DNA of 21,110 nt from the IMG/VR virus record IMGVR_UViG_3300035179_000352, positions 1 to 21,110 of that record; one strand, given 5' to 3'. Source of the stretch: a virus. The position numbers were made by a program, and so were the translations under genes. Under the pieces are notes generated by a model. It did no database searches and had not been told where the DNA came from. It saw only the letters and a program-made list of their open reading frames with translations. Position 1 is the stretch's first letter. Each line of letters begins with the position of its first letter. Below, one piece after another: positions 8,258-15,725 of this stretch.

Positions 8258-9086
8258 TCTTTCTCTCTCCTTCTGCAAGTTGACGTAAATATTTTAAAGT
8301 ATCCGCGTTACGAACAAGTGTTTGCTGAATTTCTTGCTGAGCTCTACTAACAGAAGTTGCTTCATATTCTACTGCAAATTCTACAGTATATTCAAACTGA
8401 AAAGGTTTTTCTCCAACTTCTTCATATACAAAATTTCTCAAATGTCCTACAAAAATATTCCCTCTATATTCTAATCCTAACATTTTCATATTGCCAAGTT
8501 CTTGTTGCATTTGATCTTCATCATACAATATCTCAAAATCTTTAAATATTCTATAAGCTTCTGAATTATCTTCTGAAGGATTTGGAATATCAGTCATTGA
8601 TTTAGCATTTTCTGGAGGCTCTGGTGTTACATTTCCAGTTGTTCCTCCAAATGCTATAATAGATATATCTGGTCCCCAATGTTGAAATTCAAAACCACCT
8701 CTAGTTCTTATTTTAGTAATCAATTTACTTTTAGTAATATGAAGATTACGTGGATTTATATGAAAACTAAATGTTGCAGTAGCTCCAGTATTTTCTTCTT
8801 TCTCTTTTCCCATCACATTAAATCGTTCACTATTTCTTATAATAAAAGGAGTATTTTTTTCATCAACATCTCTATAAACTCTGTAAACCATGCCAGCATC
8901 TACTTTTTTAGTTAAATCAGTATCATCATTAATTTTTTCCATTGATCCTTCAATAATATATTCTGCTCCTCTTGGAAACAATGGATTACTCAAAGTTGCT
9001 ACATTTATATATCCAGAAACCGTAGCTCCTTTTTCTTCTTTTGCTTTATTTAATTTCCATATTCTTATAACTTCTCTTTTACCCAT
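8250..9086 (-). CDS. Baseplate hub / tube-initiator-like protein
   Basis: 278 residues, ATG ten bases after AAAAGGA. The core, about residues 105-152, reads 'FSFHINPRNLHITKSKLITK' followed by 'TRGGFEFQHWGPDISIIAFG' and GTTG. This NP...T+GG....WG.....aFGG.TG arrangement is one I associate with baseplate proteins lying between the tape measure and the hub in contractile-tailed phages. Later, 'RIFKDFEILYDEDQMQQELG' and 'LGLEYRGNIFVGHLRNFVYE' then 'PFQFEYTVEFAVEYE' continue the same tube-like pattern. No LysM domain could be picked out. The inferred role is a tube-proximal baseplate ring on which tube polymerisation starts. The last bases form the SD of the hub gene. Confidence 0.65.
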   Translation of the reverse strand: MGKREVIRIWKLNKAKEEKGATVSGYINVATLSNPLFPRGAEYIIEGSMEKINDDTDLTKKVDAGMVYRVYRDVDEKNTPFIIRNSERFNVMGKEKEENTGATATFSFHINPRNLHITKSKLITKIRTRGGFEFQHWGPDISIIAFGGTTGNVTPEPPENAKSMTDIPNPSEDNSEAYRIFKDFEILYDEDQMQQELGNMKMLGLEYRGNIFVGHLRNFVYEEVGEKPFQFEYTVEFAVEYEATSVSRAQQEIQQTLVRNADTLKYLRQLAEGERKSD

Positions 9087-9104
9087 AAATTATTATCCTT
9101 TTAA

Positions 9105-11072
9105 TTATTTAGGATGTGTTAAATCTCCTATTTTAGGAGGTTCTCCTAAAGGTATTATTAATTTTTGAGGTTTCAATATTATTGTAATTTCATTCTGTGT
9201 TTTTTGTACTTCCATTCCAAGTTCTGTTTGAACCATTTTTGCAATTCCTTGTGCGGCTCCAGGTCCTGCGGTTGCTTTATATTTCTCATATTGAGTTTTA
9301 GTAAGATCTTTTATATGTGCTAATTCTACATAAAGTTGCCGAGGATCATCAACCCAAGGACCATATTCTTTTAAAGCTTTTATAGCAAGTTCACCTTTCC
9401 CAGCTTCAGATAAAGCTTGAGCTTTCATCATTCCATATAAAACTTTAGCTGTTCCTGAAAGAGTTTTTTCTTGAGTTAATGCTGTTTCTTTTTCTTCTGA
9501 TTTAGCTTTTAAAAATTTGAAACCCTCAATAACAGTTTTTGTAACTAAAACAAGATCAACAAAGGCTCCTGTTACTACAGCTATTTGAGGGACAAATCGG
9601 GCCATGCCTAATGTTAATCCCGCGACACCGGCACCGCCGGCACCTCCTGCAATACCTCCACCAAAACCTACACCTCTTAAAGCTAATGCAGTCATTATTG
9701 CTCCTGGAGCAGCTCCTAAAACAGCACCTCCAATACCTCCAGCAGCACCAGCAACACCCCCTAATCCTTGAGACCTTAAATAATCCATAAATTGCAAGAA
9801 AGGATAATACCACTCTCTCATACCTTTAGTACTTGTTTCCATTGTTTTTTCTAATTCTTTAATAGCATTAGTAAGTTCTACAGTAGGATCTTTTAAATCT
9901 TTAATTGATTCTGCAAAAACTGGACCACCTTTTTCTAATGCTGGGCCTATTCGTTGTTGAAATGCCATAGCTTCAAATCCAGGCCAAAATTGTGCAAAAG
10001 CTACCGCTTGTATTGCTTTAGGAAACATTTTCAAAGTCTCTCTTCCAGCAACTGCAAAAACTTGACCATAAATTTCTGGGGCCACATTTTGTAAAACATC
10101 TGCCTGATAAGCAATTCCTATATTTCTATATTTAGCAGTATCTCCATATCTTTGTCTAGTTTCCGTTTCTAATGATTCTTTAATATTAGAAGGAACGTCT
10201 CCCCAAGCCCTGCCCAACATCATTGCCATTTTTACTCTAAAACCAAAGCCTCCTCCAGTCATTTGAGATTGGGCTAATGCCTGCATAGTTTGTTGCGCTT
10301 CTCTTGCAGTTATAGTTCCTTTCTTTAAATCATCAGTAAATAAATTTGTAAATGCCATTGCATCACGAATTGAAAAACCATATTGTTGTATTTGAGAAGT
10401 CAATCCAAAAACAGTATTTTTATAAAGTTCTAAAGGAACTCCAGCAGCAGCAGCATTCAAAGCCATTGTTTCATAAGAATCAGCAATGTTATCTATTGAC
10501 ATTCCTAGTTGTTCGTGCATAGTAACAAAATCTTTTGGAAAAGATTTACTTATACCTAAAGAGTATTTAACAAAAAGAGGAAGCATTTGATTAATTTCTT
10601 GTTCTGACCACATCCTCTGTTCAGTTAATGCTTTCATAATTTCTTCAGCAGATGCCCTTGCTGCCTTGCCCCCCATTCCAGAAGCCGTAGAAAGTTGTTC
10701 ATAATATTTAGTAATTGATACAACACCTATTCCAAGAGCTCTATTTAATTCAGCTTGCTTCTTTTCAAGCATATCCATTTCATGCAACATTACTGCCATA
10801 CCACCAACTGCTAAACCTAATCTTGTAGTAAATAAATGTAATTGTTGAGCATTTTCAAAAATAAGAGGTCCAAGTCTTGCACTCTCTTTATTCATTATTC
10901 CAAGCTGATTTAAAAAGTTGGTAATATGACCACCAGCATAAGACCAACCAAAGAGTCTAAATAAAGCTTCGAAAGAATTTGTTAATGTAGTAACACCCAC
11001 AGCAGCTTCTTTTCCACCAGGCCCTAACTTACCTAATTGTTCTGACATTCCAGCTAATTCTTCACCAACCAT
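9105..11072 (-). CDS. Tail tape measure protein
   Basis: 655 residues, ATG five bases after AAAGGAG. It is long, mostly helical and rich in Ala, Gly, Met and Gln, as tape measure proteins are. A Gly/Ala-rich hydrophobic stretch at about residues 431-505 ('GLGGVAGAAGGIGGAVLGAA', 'GVGFGGGIAGGAGGAGVAGL') resembles the membrane-interacting segments of this class. It lies after the chaperone genes and before the hub genes, the standard position. If the usual ratio of about 0.15 nm of tail per residue holds, the tail would be near 100 nm, short for a large myophage. No peptidoglycan hydrolase motif is visible. The assignment rests on composition, length and position rather than on a specific motif. 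Confidence 0.78.
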   Translation of the reverse strand: MVGEELAGMSEQLGKLGPGGKEAAVGVTTLTNSFEALFRLFGWSYAGGHITNFLNQLGIMNKESARLGPLIFENAQQLHLFTTRLGLAVGGMAVMLHEMDMLEKKQAELNRALGIGVVSITKYYEQLSTASGMGGKAARASAEEIMKALTEQRMWSEQEINQMLPLFVKYSLGISKSFPKDFVTMHEQLGMSIDNIADSYETMALNAAAAGVPLELYKNTVFGLTSQIQQYGFSIRDAMAFTNLFTDDLKKGTITAREAQQTMQALAQSQMTGGGFGFRVKMAMMLGRAWGDVPSNIKESLETETRQRYGDTAKYRNIGIAYQADVLQNVAPEIYGQVFAVAGRETLKMFPKAIQAVAFAQFWPGFEAMAFQQRIGPALEKGGPVFAESIKDLKDPTVELTNAIKELEKTMETSTKGMREWYYPFLQFMDYLRSQGLGGVAGAAGGIGGAVLGAAPGAIMTALALRGVGFGGGIAGGAGGAGVAGLTLGMARFVPQIAVVTGAFVDLVLVTKTVIEGFKFLKAKSEEKETALTQEKTLSGTAKVLYGMMKAQALSEAGKGELAIKALKEYGPWVDDPRQLYVELAHIKDLTKTQYEKYKATAGPGAAQGIAKMVQTELGMEVQKTQNEITIILKPQKLIIPLGEPPKIGDLTHPK

Positions 11073-11089
11073 AAAACTCCTTTATAAAT

Positions 11090-11124
11090 AAAAAAAGCAG
11101 GTAACATATAAAACAGTTACCTGC
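11090..11124 (-). terminator. Intrinsic terminator-like hairpin just before the tape measure gene
   Basis: On the minus strand a perfect 9-bp stem GCAGGTAAC / GTTACCTGC (11116-11124 and 11097-11105) encloses a 10-base loop and is followed by T7 (11090-11096). A second small stem TTGAG/CTCAA (11126-11140) lies just upstream. The AAAGGAG ribosome site of the tape measure gene begins only a few bases after the T tract, so the element may act as an attenuator or an mRNA end/processing site inside the operon. Confidence 0.8.
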
Positions 11125-11171
11125 CTTGAGTTCTTCTCAAAAGCTTGGTTATTAAAACAAAAATCTATATA

Positions 11172-11441
11172 TTAAATAACTATTTCAAACTTATATCCTT
11201 TGTCATTAAACATCGTAATCTTTTTAGATTTATTTCTTTTAATAATATTACTACAAGAAGACCAATAAATATTATTTTGTAATTTTTCTTTAGGTTCATC
11301 CTTCTTCTTTGAACACATTCCCCATAATATAAGAAAAGCTAATCCAACAGGAGTTACTGCAACTGCTACAAAAAGTATAATAAAAAGAATTGCAAAAAAC
11401 CCTGTTAATACTTTATCTACTTTATTTAAAAAGTTTGACAT
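11172..11441 (-). CDS. Small membrane protein, unrecognised
   Basis: 89 residues from the ATG at 11441, which lies seven bases after AAAAGGAG. An ATG six codons upstream would place the SD inside the gene and is unlikely to be the start. After a short N-terminus (MSNFLNKVDKVLTG) a strongly hydrophobic stretch of about 25-28 residues ('FFAILFIILFVAVAVTPVGL', then AFLILWG) makes one long or two short membrane passes, with a Pro-containing kink. A charged tail rich in Lys follows (CSKKKDEPKEK). It lies between the second chaperone-like gene and the tape measure, and a candidate promoter and a terminator bracket it. A holin-like or envelope-modifying role is possible but nothing specific shows it. 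Confidence 0.65.
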   Translation of the reverse strand: MSNFLNKVDKVLTGFFAILFIILFVAVAVTPVGLAFLILWGMCSKKKDEPKEKLQNNIYWSSCSNIIKRNKSKKITMFNDKGYKFEIVI

Positions 11442-11466
11442 TTTATTGCTCCTTTTCATCTAATAT

Positions 11467-11496
11467 ATTATACACAAAATTTAGAAAGAAGAGCAA
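11467..11496 (-). promoter_or_regulatory. Candidate sigma70-type promoter for the small membrane protein gene
   Basis: On the minus strand TTGCTC (11491-11496) and a perfect TATAAT (11467-11472) are separated by 18 bases, in the gap after the 211-residue gene stops at 11502. The ATG at 11441 follows about 25 bases downstream of the -10 box. In A+T-rich DNA a TATAAT can occur by chance, but the pairing with a -35-like box in an intergenic gap, with a terminator hairpin downstream of the gene, makes this the best promoter candidate in the window. Confidence 0.5.
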
Positions 11497-11501
11497 ATTT
11501 T

Positions 11502-12137
11502 TTACATATAATTCATCTCAACACTATCCCCGTCATCCTGACTTTCAAGATATTCTTGAGTCTTTTCATCAAATAAAACATTTTCTCGGGTGCTTTCTTC
11601 TGATTGTTTTACTCGGTCATATAATTCTTTATCTAACCAAGGCTGTAACATTTCAAAAACATTTTTAATTAATTCAACTATGTATTTATTCTTATCCTTA
11701 TCACTTTTTACTGAATTATAAAAAATCCACAATAGTTGAGCATTATTATATTTCGAAGAATTTAAAACTTTATCAATTCCAGAACTTTTAGATACTTCCC
11801 ATAAAAACTTAGATTGAACATCATTCTCTACAATATCCTCAACTATTTTATTTAAACCTTTAATCCAATCATTATAAACCTTAGTATACTTTTCAAATAT
11901 TGTATTAACTACAAAAAAATTCAAAGATTTTAAAAAGGCCTCTTTTTCTTCTTCAGATTTATTTGGAATAATCAAAACAGAAGCCAAAAGCTTAACACAT
12001 TCCTCCAAAGTCTGAGGAAAAGGTTTTTCATCAATTCTTAAAGTTAAAGACCAATCAACTTTTTTAAAAGGTTTAATTGTTATTACAGGTAATATATTTT
12101 CAAAAATAGCATTTTTTACTTGCTCTTTACTAAACAT
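11502..12137 (-). CDS. Probable second tail assembly chaperone
   Basis: 211 residues, ATG six bases after GGAG, which itself directly follows the T8 of a terminator hairpin. The protein is helical and charged (rich in Lys, Glu, Asp), with 'FPQTLEECVKLLASVLIIP' and 'VSKSSGIDKVLNSSKYNNAQ', and an acidic tail (SQDDGDSVEM). No family motif is certain. Two small genes between tube and tape measure are typically the tail assembly chaperones that hold the tape measure before tube growth. The frame of this gene is -1 relative to the gene upstream, as in classical chaperone pairs, but no usable slippery site joins them. Confidence 0.55.
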   Translation of the reverse strand: MFSKEQVKNAIFENILPVITIKPFKKVDWSLTLRIDEKPFPQTLEECVKLLASVLIIPNKSEEEKEAFLKSLNFFVVNTIFEKYTKVYNDWIKGLNKIVEDIVENDVQSKFLWEVSKSSGIDKVLNSSKYNNAQLLWIFYNSVKSDKDKNKYIVELIKNVFEMLQPWLDKELYDRVKQSEESTRENVLFDEKTQEYLESQDDGDSVEMNYM

Positions 12138-12146
12138 AAATTCTCC

Positions 12147-12180
12147 AAAAAAAAGCGAGCAGTTTTCTATTTCTGCTCGC
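12147..12180 (-). terminator. Intrinsic terminator-like hairpin with the upstream gene's stop in its loop
   Basis: On the minus strand GCGAGCAG (12173-12180) pairs perfectly with CTGCTCGC (12155-12162) across a 10-base loop, followed by T8 (12147-12154). The TAG stop of the 187-residue gene (12167-12169) lies in the loop, and the GGAG of the next gene begins immediately after the T tract. A ribosome reaching the stop codon would unfold the stem, so termination could depend on translation of the upstream gene. Confidence 0.85.
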
Positions 12181-12730
12181 CTTTAGGTTCTACATAAGCT
12201 CTAACTTGAACAGAAGGATCTTTAGATTCTTCATCAAGCTTTTTTACTTCTTCAACAACTTTTTGTGCTTCTACTTCTTTTTCTTTTGTTTCTTCCTTAG
12301 TCTCTTCTCCTTTTCCCAATAAAAAAGTTTGTTGTTCTTCTTGCAATTTATTATACTCAACATCGATAACATTTACAACAACTGAATCCCACTTTTTAAT
12401 AAGGATTTTTTTATACTCAAGAGCCGAAATAGCACTTTCTTTATCAAGATCGTGATCTTTATTATAAGCATCAACTTGTTCTTGAGTAATAAAAGGTTCC
12501 CCATTAATAGAAATTATACATCTTGCAAGTAATTCAACTTTAGCAATCCAAGCTATTACACTAAAAGGAGTATCTGCAAGAGCTTTTGCTATTTCAATAT
12601 TCTTTCCTACATCTAACAACTCAATTTCAACTTCCCAATCTTGAACTTTGGATCCTTTCCAAGTTCTAAAAGGTTTAACTTTTTTCTTTGCCATACGAGT
12701 TATGTATGTCAAAGCTTCACCATAATTCAT
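12167..12730 (-). CDS. Probable tail assembly chaperone
   Basis: 187 residues, ATG five bases after AAAGGAGG. The first ~130 residues are a compact alpha/beta part ('VKPFRTWKGSKVQDWEVEIE', 'ALADTPFSVIAWIAKVELLA' then 'RCIISINGEPFITQEQVDAY'). The last ~55 residues are a low-complexity, highly charged Glu/Lys tail that looks disordered. Position after the tube gene and before the tape measure, together with the charged tail, suggests a tail assembly chaperone (gpG/gp24-type role). An in-frame A-AAA-AAG heptamer at 12239-12245 could slip to -1, but the -1 frame stops one codon later, so it does not make a fusion. Family membership is inferred from context. Confidence 0.6.
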   Translation of the reverse strand: MNYGEALTYITRMAKKKVKPFRTWKGSKVQDWEVEIELLDVGKNIEIAKALADTPFSVIAWIAKVELLARCIISINGEPFITQEQVDAYNKDHDLDKESAISALEYKKILIKKWDSVVVNVIDVEYNKLQEEQQTFLLGKGEETKEETKEKEVEAQKVVEEVKKLDEESKDPSVQVRAYVEPKGEQK

Positions 12731-12758
12731 TTTTCCTCCTTTACTTTAATAAACTAAA

Positions 12759-13241
12759 TTATGCAACCCGAGTAGGTCTTACCGTCATTGTTTCAACATT
12801 AGTAATTGCCCCTGTAGAAATAGTTTTACCCCAATCAGTAATCCAACAATCCTCATAAGTTGTATAAACAATTCCCGCATTACCATCAGCCTTCCCCGGA
12901 GGACCAGTTACCGCATTATTAAAAAGATTTGTTTGCGGATGATGAATTGCTTCTTTAATATCTACAGATCTAATTTGATTTTGAAGATCTTTAGTCACAA
13001 TTCCAAAATGATCAAACAAAACTTTATTATATAATCTAACTTTTTCAAGCCGTATAGTATAATCAGTAACTCCAGGAACTATTTCTGCTATCTGGCCTCC
13101 GTTAGTTGCTATCTCTCTTACAACATCAACCGTCCTTGTTTGAGTTGGATTAAAACTTCTAAGAGTACCAACAGGAACATTATCAATAGTTATATCATAG
13201 GCATACCAAACTTCTGAATTTGTAAAAGGTAAACGTGCCAT
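12759..13241 (-). CDS. Tail tube protein
   Basis: 160 residues. It starts with ATG in a TAATG overlap with the homing endonuclease gene; its GGAGGTG ribosome site lies inside the last codons of that gene. The pattern 'DITIDNVPVGTLRSFNPTQT' then 'RTVDVVREIATNGGQIAEIV' and 'PGVTDYTIRLEKVRLYNKVL' with a C-terminal 'VYTTYEDCWITDWGKTISTG' and 'VETMTVRPTRV' fits gp19-like tube subunits of contractile tails: strand-rich, with a drawn-out loop and a final W-x-x..v.E.mT+.pt strand. The protein would stack as hexameric rings inside the sheath. Its length is normal for the family and the sheath gene is the next conserved gene upstream. Confidence 0.82.
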   Translation of the reverse strand: MARLPFTNSEVWYAYDITIDNVPVGTLRSFNPTQTRTVDVVREIATNGGQIAEIVPGVTDYTIRLEKVRLYNKVLFDHFGIVTKDLQNQIRSVDIKEAIHHPQTNLFNNAVTGPPGKADGNAGIVYTTYEDCWITDWGKTISTGAITNVETMTVRPTRVA

Positions 13242-14287
13242 TATTTTTCACCTCCAATAAAATTTATTAATTTCATTTTTACTTCTTCTGTATTATTTAT
13301 AATATCATCTTCCCAGAATCTTAATAAAATGAAACCAAACTTTGTTGCTAATTCTTCGTTTTCTTTATCTTTTTGACGTATTTTTTCTTGGCGCCAATTT
13401 AATTTACTAAACTTTTTAGAATTCCCATGAAAGTAATCACCATCTACCTCAATAAGAATATTAGTGTTTGGAATATGGAAATCAAAGTTATGATTTATTC
13501 CTTCAACTCTAAATTGGTGTTTAAAAGAAATGTTTAATTCATTAAGAATCTCTTTCATTTTAAGTTCAGGTTTAGTATCTTTAAAAGGTCCTGGATTGTT
13601 TTGAATACAAAGTAATGCACTTTTACTCATTTTTTCTTTTGTTTCTTTAGATTTAGGTTTTCCTTTTAGCTTATTACTTTGCATTTTTCTGTTTTCTAAA
13701 TTTGCCCAATATTGTTTACTTCGTATTCTTCTAAGATTTTTTTCTTCTTCAGTATATTTACGATGCTGAGATCTTTTAGTAATACTAATTTGTTCTTTTG
13801 TTTTTTCAGAATGAGGACCTAATTTTTTACCTTCACGAGACTTTGATTGTTTTCTTTTTATTTCAGAAGCTTTCTTCATCCCATAAAATTCTTCATAAGT
13901 TTTTTCCCTTCGAGGACCTCCTATTTTTTCACGAGATGTATCAGACCAATTCTTTTTATGAGGTCGTGGAGGTTTTCTATTTCTTTGTGCTTCTAAAAAA
14001 TTAACTCGAAAAACAGGGTCAGCCATTGTTTTTTTAACACTTTTGCTTGTTTTTTCGTGTTCTTCTTTTCGAGACCATCTAACAAAAGAACTTACTTTTA
14101 ACTTCTTTTTATGTTCTTCAGATTTTGGCTTACCTTTATTTGCTTCACTTTTTGACCTTGTAGAAATATTATATTTTTGCATCCACCGTAACACAGTAGC
14201 ATCTGACACATTCAACAAATTTCCAATTTGTTTTAATGTAAATCGTTTTTGAATATAATAATCTTCAAGTATTTCTTTACTTATCAT
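13241..14287 (-). CDS. Vsr-like (EDxHD/DUF559-type) homing endonuclease
   Basis: 348 residues from the ATG at 14287, preceded by TAAGGGC; an upstream TTG or ATG-type start at 14341 would overlap the sheath gene and lacks an SD. The N-terminus has a helix-turn-helix at about 15-40 ('FTLKQIGNLLNVSDATVLRW'). Several NUMOD3-like DNA-binding segments follow ('NKGKPKSEEHKKKLK', 'REGKKLGPHSEKTKEQIS', 'KLKGKPKSKETKEKMSKS'). The last ~119 residues form a Vsr-fold nuclease: 'KPELKMKEILNELNISFKHQ', then D269-F, 'ILIEVDGDYFHG' (E280, D282, H287) and 'GFILLRFWEDDI'. I-Bth0305I is a known homing endonuclease of this class. The gene sits freestanding between sheath and tube, so its target is probably there in phages lacking it. 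Confidence 0.85.
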   Translation of the reverse strand: MISKEILEDYYIQKRFTLKQIGNLLNVSDATVLRWMQKYNISTRSKSEANKGKPKSEEHKKKLKVSSFVRWSRKEEHEKTSKSVKKTMADPVFRVNFLEAQRNRKPPRPHKKNWSDTSREKIGGPRREKTYEEFYGMKKASEIKRKQSKSREGKKLGPHSEKTKEQISITKRSQHRKYTEEEKNLRRIRSKQYWANLENRKMQSNKLKGKPKSKETKEKMSKSALLCIQNNPGPFKDTKPELKMKEILNELNISFKHQFRVEGINHNFDFHIPNTNILIEVDGDYFHGNSKKFSKLNWRQEKIRQKDKENEELATKFGFILLRFWEDDIINNTEEVKMKLINFIGGEK

Positions 14288-14307
14288 TTTAGCCCTTACA
14301 ATTAAAA

Positions 14308-15678
14308 TTACACAAAGAGGTAAAAAGTAACTTTTACCCAATTTAAAGGATAAAGGAACTTTATGCTGCCGGTCACGTCTACCTGTCTTGGATCTACTAA
14401 ACTTTGAACCGCCTTAATTGGAACCTCTCCAGTTAGAGGATCTGTTTTTGTGCCATAAGCATAAATATATCCATCTCTAACCATTGCATTCCAAATTGCT
14501 TTCAATGCTTCCTCAACCAACCCAGGAGTTTCTGGACCAATCACAATTCCTTTACCAATAAATCTTTCATCAAGTTTGTTTCTTGTGATTCTACGAACAT
14601 AATCATCACTTGCTATAATAGAAACTTCAACCGTATCCGCAGAAGTTGGATCAGTAGTTAAAGCGTGTCTAACTTTTACAACTCCAGCTTCACTATAACA
14701 CACCAACACTCCATTTGCTCCTAACCGATTCATATCATAAGGCTCATATGCTTCATCTGGAATTGAGAAACCTACAAGAGTTTTTCCAGTTACTGGATAA
14801 ACAACTTTCTCTTGACTTGTAATTGCTCCAGCAACTGCAGCCGCTATATAAGAACCATCCAAAGTTAAATCATTTCTCTCTACATTATCTCCAGGAAATA
14901 CTAAAATAGCACGGCTACTTGCTAATGCGTTTGCCTTAGTAATATGATTATCAACCGTTGAAGAAGAGCTCATTCCCAAAATACATTCCCTTTCATGTCC
15001 AATTAAAGGTTGAGATTCTAACAAACAATGATTAACAAAATAAGCTTGCCTTGTAGAATCTACAGTAATAGGAATTACATAAGCAACATTTTTCTTTTTC
15101 CTTAACTTATTTACTGCAGTATTCCAATTAGAATCAGCAGAGCCACTGACTTGAACACACATAACAGCAGGGGCACCATTTTCTAATGCTAAATTTGCAG
15201 CCATTGTCATAGAGCCGTCAGCTGCAACACTTTCATTTCCATAAAAAGCAATTATATCATCTGAATCTACAAACGTTGTAGGATCAAATTGAGTTGCATC
15301 TACTGGATAGGTATAAGATACATAATATGTTTCACCTTCTCTAGGCTGTCCATCCCCAGGAGTGCCTCCGGTCCATTCTATATATCCTAAATTATTCACA
15401 TCAGTTCCAGCACCATAAGTATAATTACTTACCCAATTTGAATAACTTCCAGAAACACCAGGAATAGCAGCAACTTGACTAACAGTAACATTAAAATGTT
15501 GTAAAAAATCTTGATTTGAAGACCCTGAACCAGCAGCTCTAACCACAGGCTCATCTATTACTGTTCTTATACTAGGTCCAGTTGCTATAATTGCAGGAAT
15601 TCTGACTTCTTCAGAAATGTTAATAATCCTTTGATTTGCAATACTAATGACCTCCACACCAGGCGCATGATATGTCAT
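14308..15678 (-). CDS. Contractile tail sheath protein
   Basis: 456 residues, ATG nine bases after AGAAGGAGG, a strong site as expected for an abundant structural protein. It opens with 'YHAPGVEVISIANQRII' and 'ISEEVRIPAIIATGPS', the classic start of phage sheath proteins (PGVyvxe...). The middle has 'AYVIPITVDSTRQAYFVNHC', 'ASSRAILVFPGDN' and 'GSYIAAAVAGAITSQE' (the A..vAG..a pattern). The C-terminus 'AYEPYDMNRLGANGVLVCYS' through 'DDYVRRITRNKLDERFIGKG' to 'VDVTGSIKFLYPLNWVKVTF' is the conserved contraction domain ending in the C-terminal strand. It appears complete despite the homing endonuclease gene that starts 20 bases after its stop. Subunits form the contractile cylinder around the tube. 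Confidence 0.92.
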   Translation of the reverse strand: MTYHAPGVEVISIANQRIINISEEVRIPAIIATGPSIRTVIDEPVVRAAGSGSSNQDFLQHFNVTVSQVAAIPGVSGSYSNWVSNYTYGAGTDVNNLGYIEWTGGTPGDGQPREGETYYVSYTYPVDATQFDPTTFVDSDDIIAFYGNESVAADGSMTMAANLALENGAPAVMCVQVSGSADSNWNTAVNKLRKKKNVAYVIPITVDSTRQAYFVNHCLLESQPLIGHERECILGMSSSSTVDNHITKANALASSRAILVFPGDNVERNDLTLDGSYIAAAVAGAITSQEKVVYPVTGKTLVGFSIPDEAYEPYDMNRLGANGVLVCYSEAGVVKVRHALTTDPTSADTVEVSIIASDDYVRRITRNKLDERFIGKGIVIGPETPGLVEEALKAIWNAMVRDGYIYAYGTKTDPLTGEVPIKAVQSLVDPRQVDVTGSIKFLYPLNWVKVTFYLFV

Positions 15679-15725
15679 AACTTTTTTCCTCCTTCTATAA
15701 ATTAAATTTTATTTATTTTCTAAAT

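Noticed and set aside
9556-9813. Cys/Arg-rich 85-residue reading frame within the tape measure gene
   Set aside because: It is the shifted frame of the Gly/Ala-rich codons (GGN/GCN) of the tape measure, with no SD of its own.
12137-12250. Classical -1 frameshift fusing the two chaperone-region genes
   Set aside because: The downstream frame is -1 and is open through the hairpin, but its last upstream stop (TAA within CCTAAAGGC) lies only about 15 bases before the TAG, and no slippery heptamer occurs in that short interval.
14288-14341. Upstream start of the Vsr-like endonuclease at 14341
   Set aside because: It would overlap the sheath gene by 34 bases and give a hydrophobic 18-residue leader with no SD; the ATG at 14287 has TAAGGGC in front.
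15679-15725. Late promoter before the sheath gene
   Set aside because: The gap is A+T rich and a TTGATC...AATAAA pair can be drawn, but the -10 is poor and the -35 overlaps the preceding stop; not better than chance.
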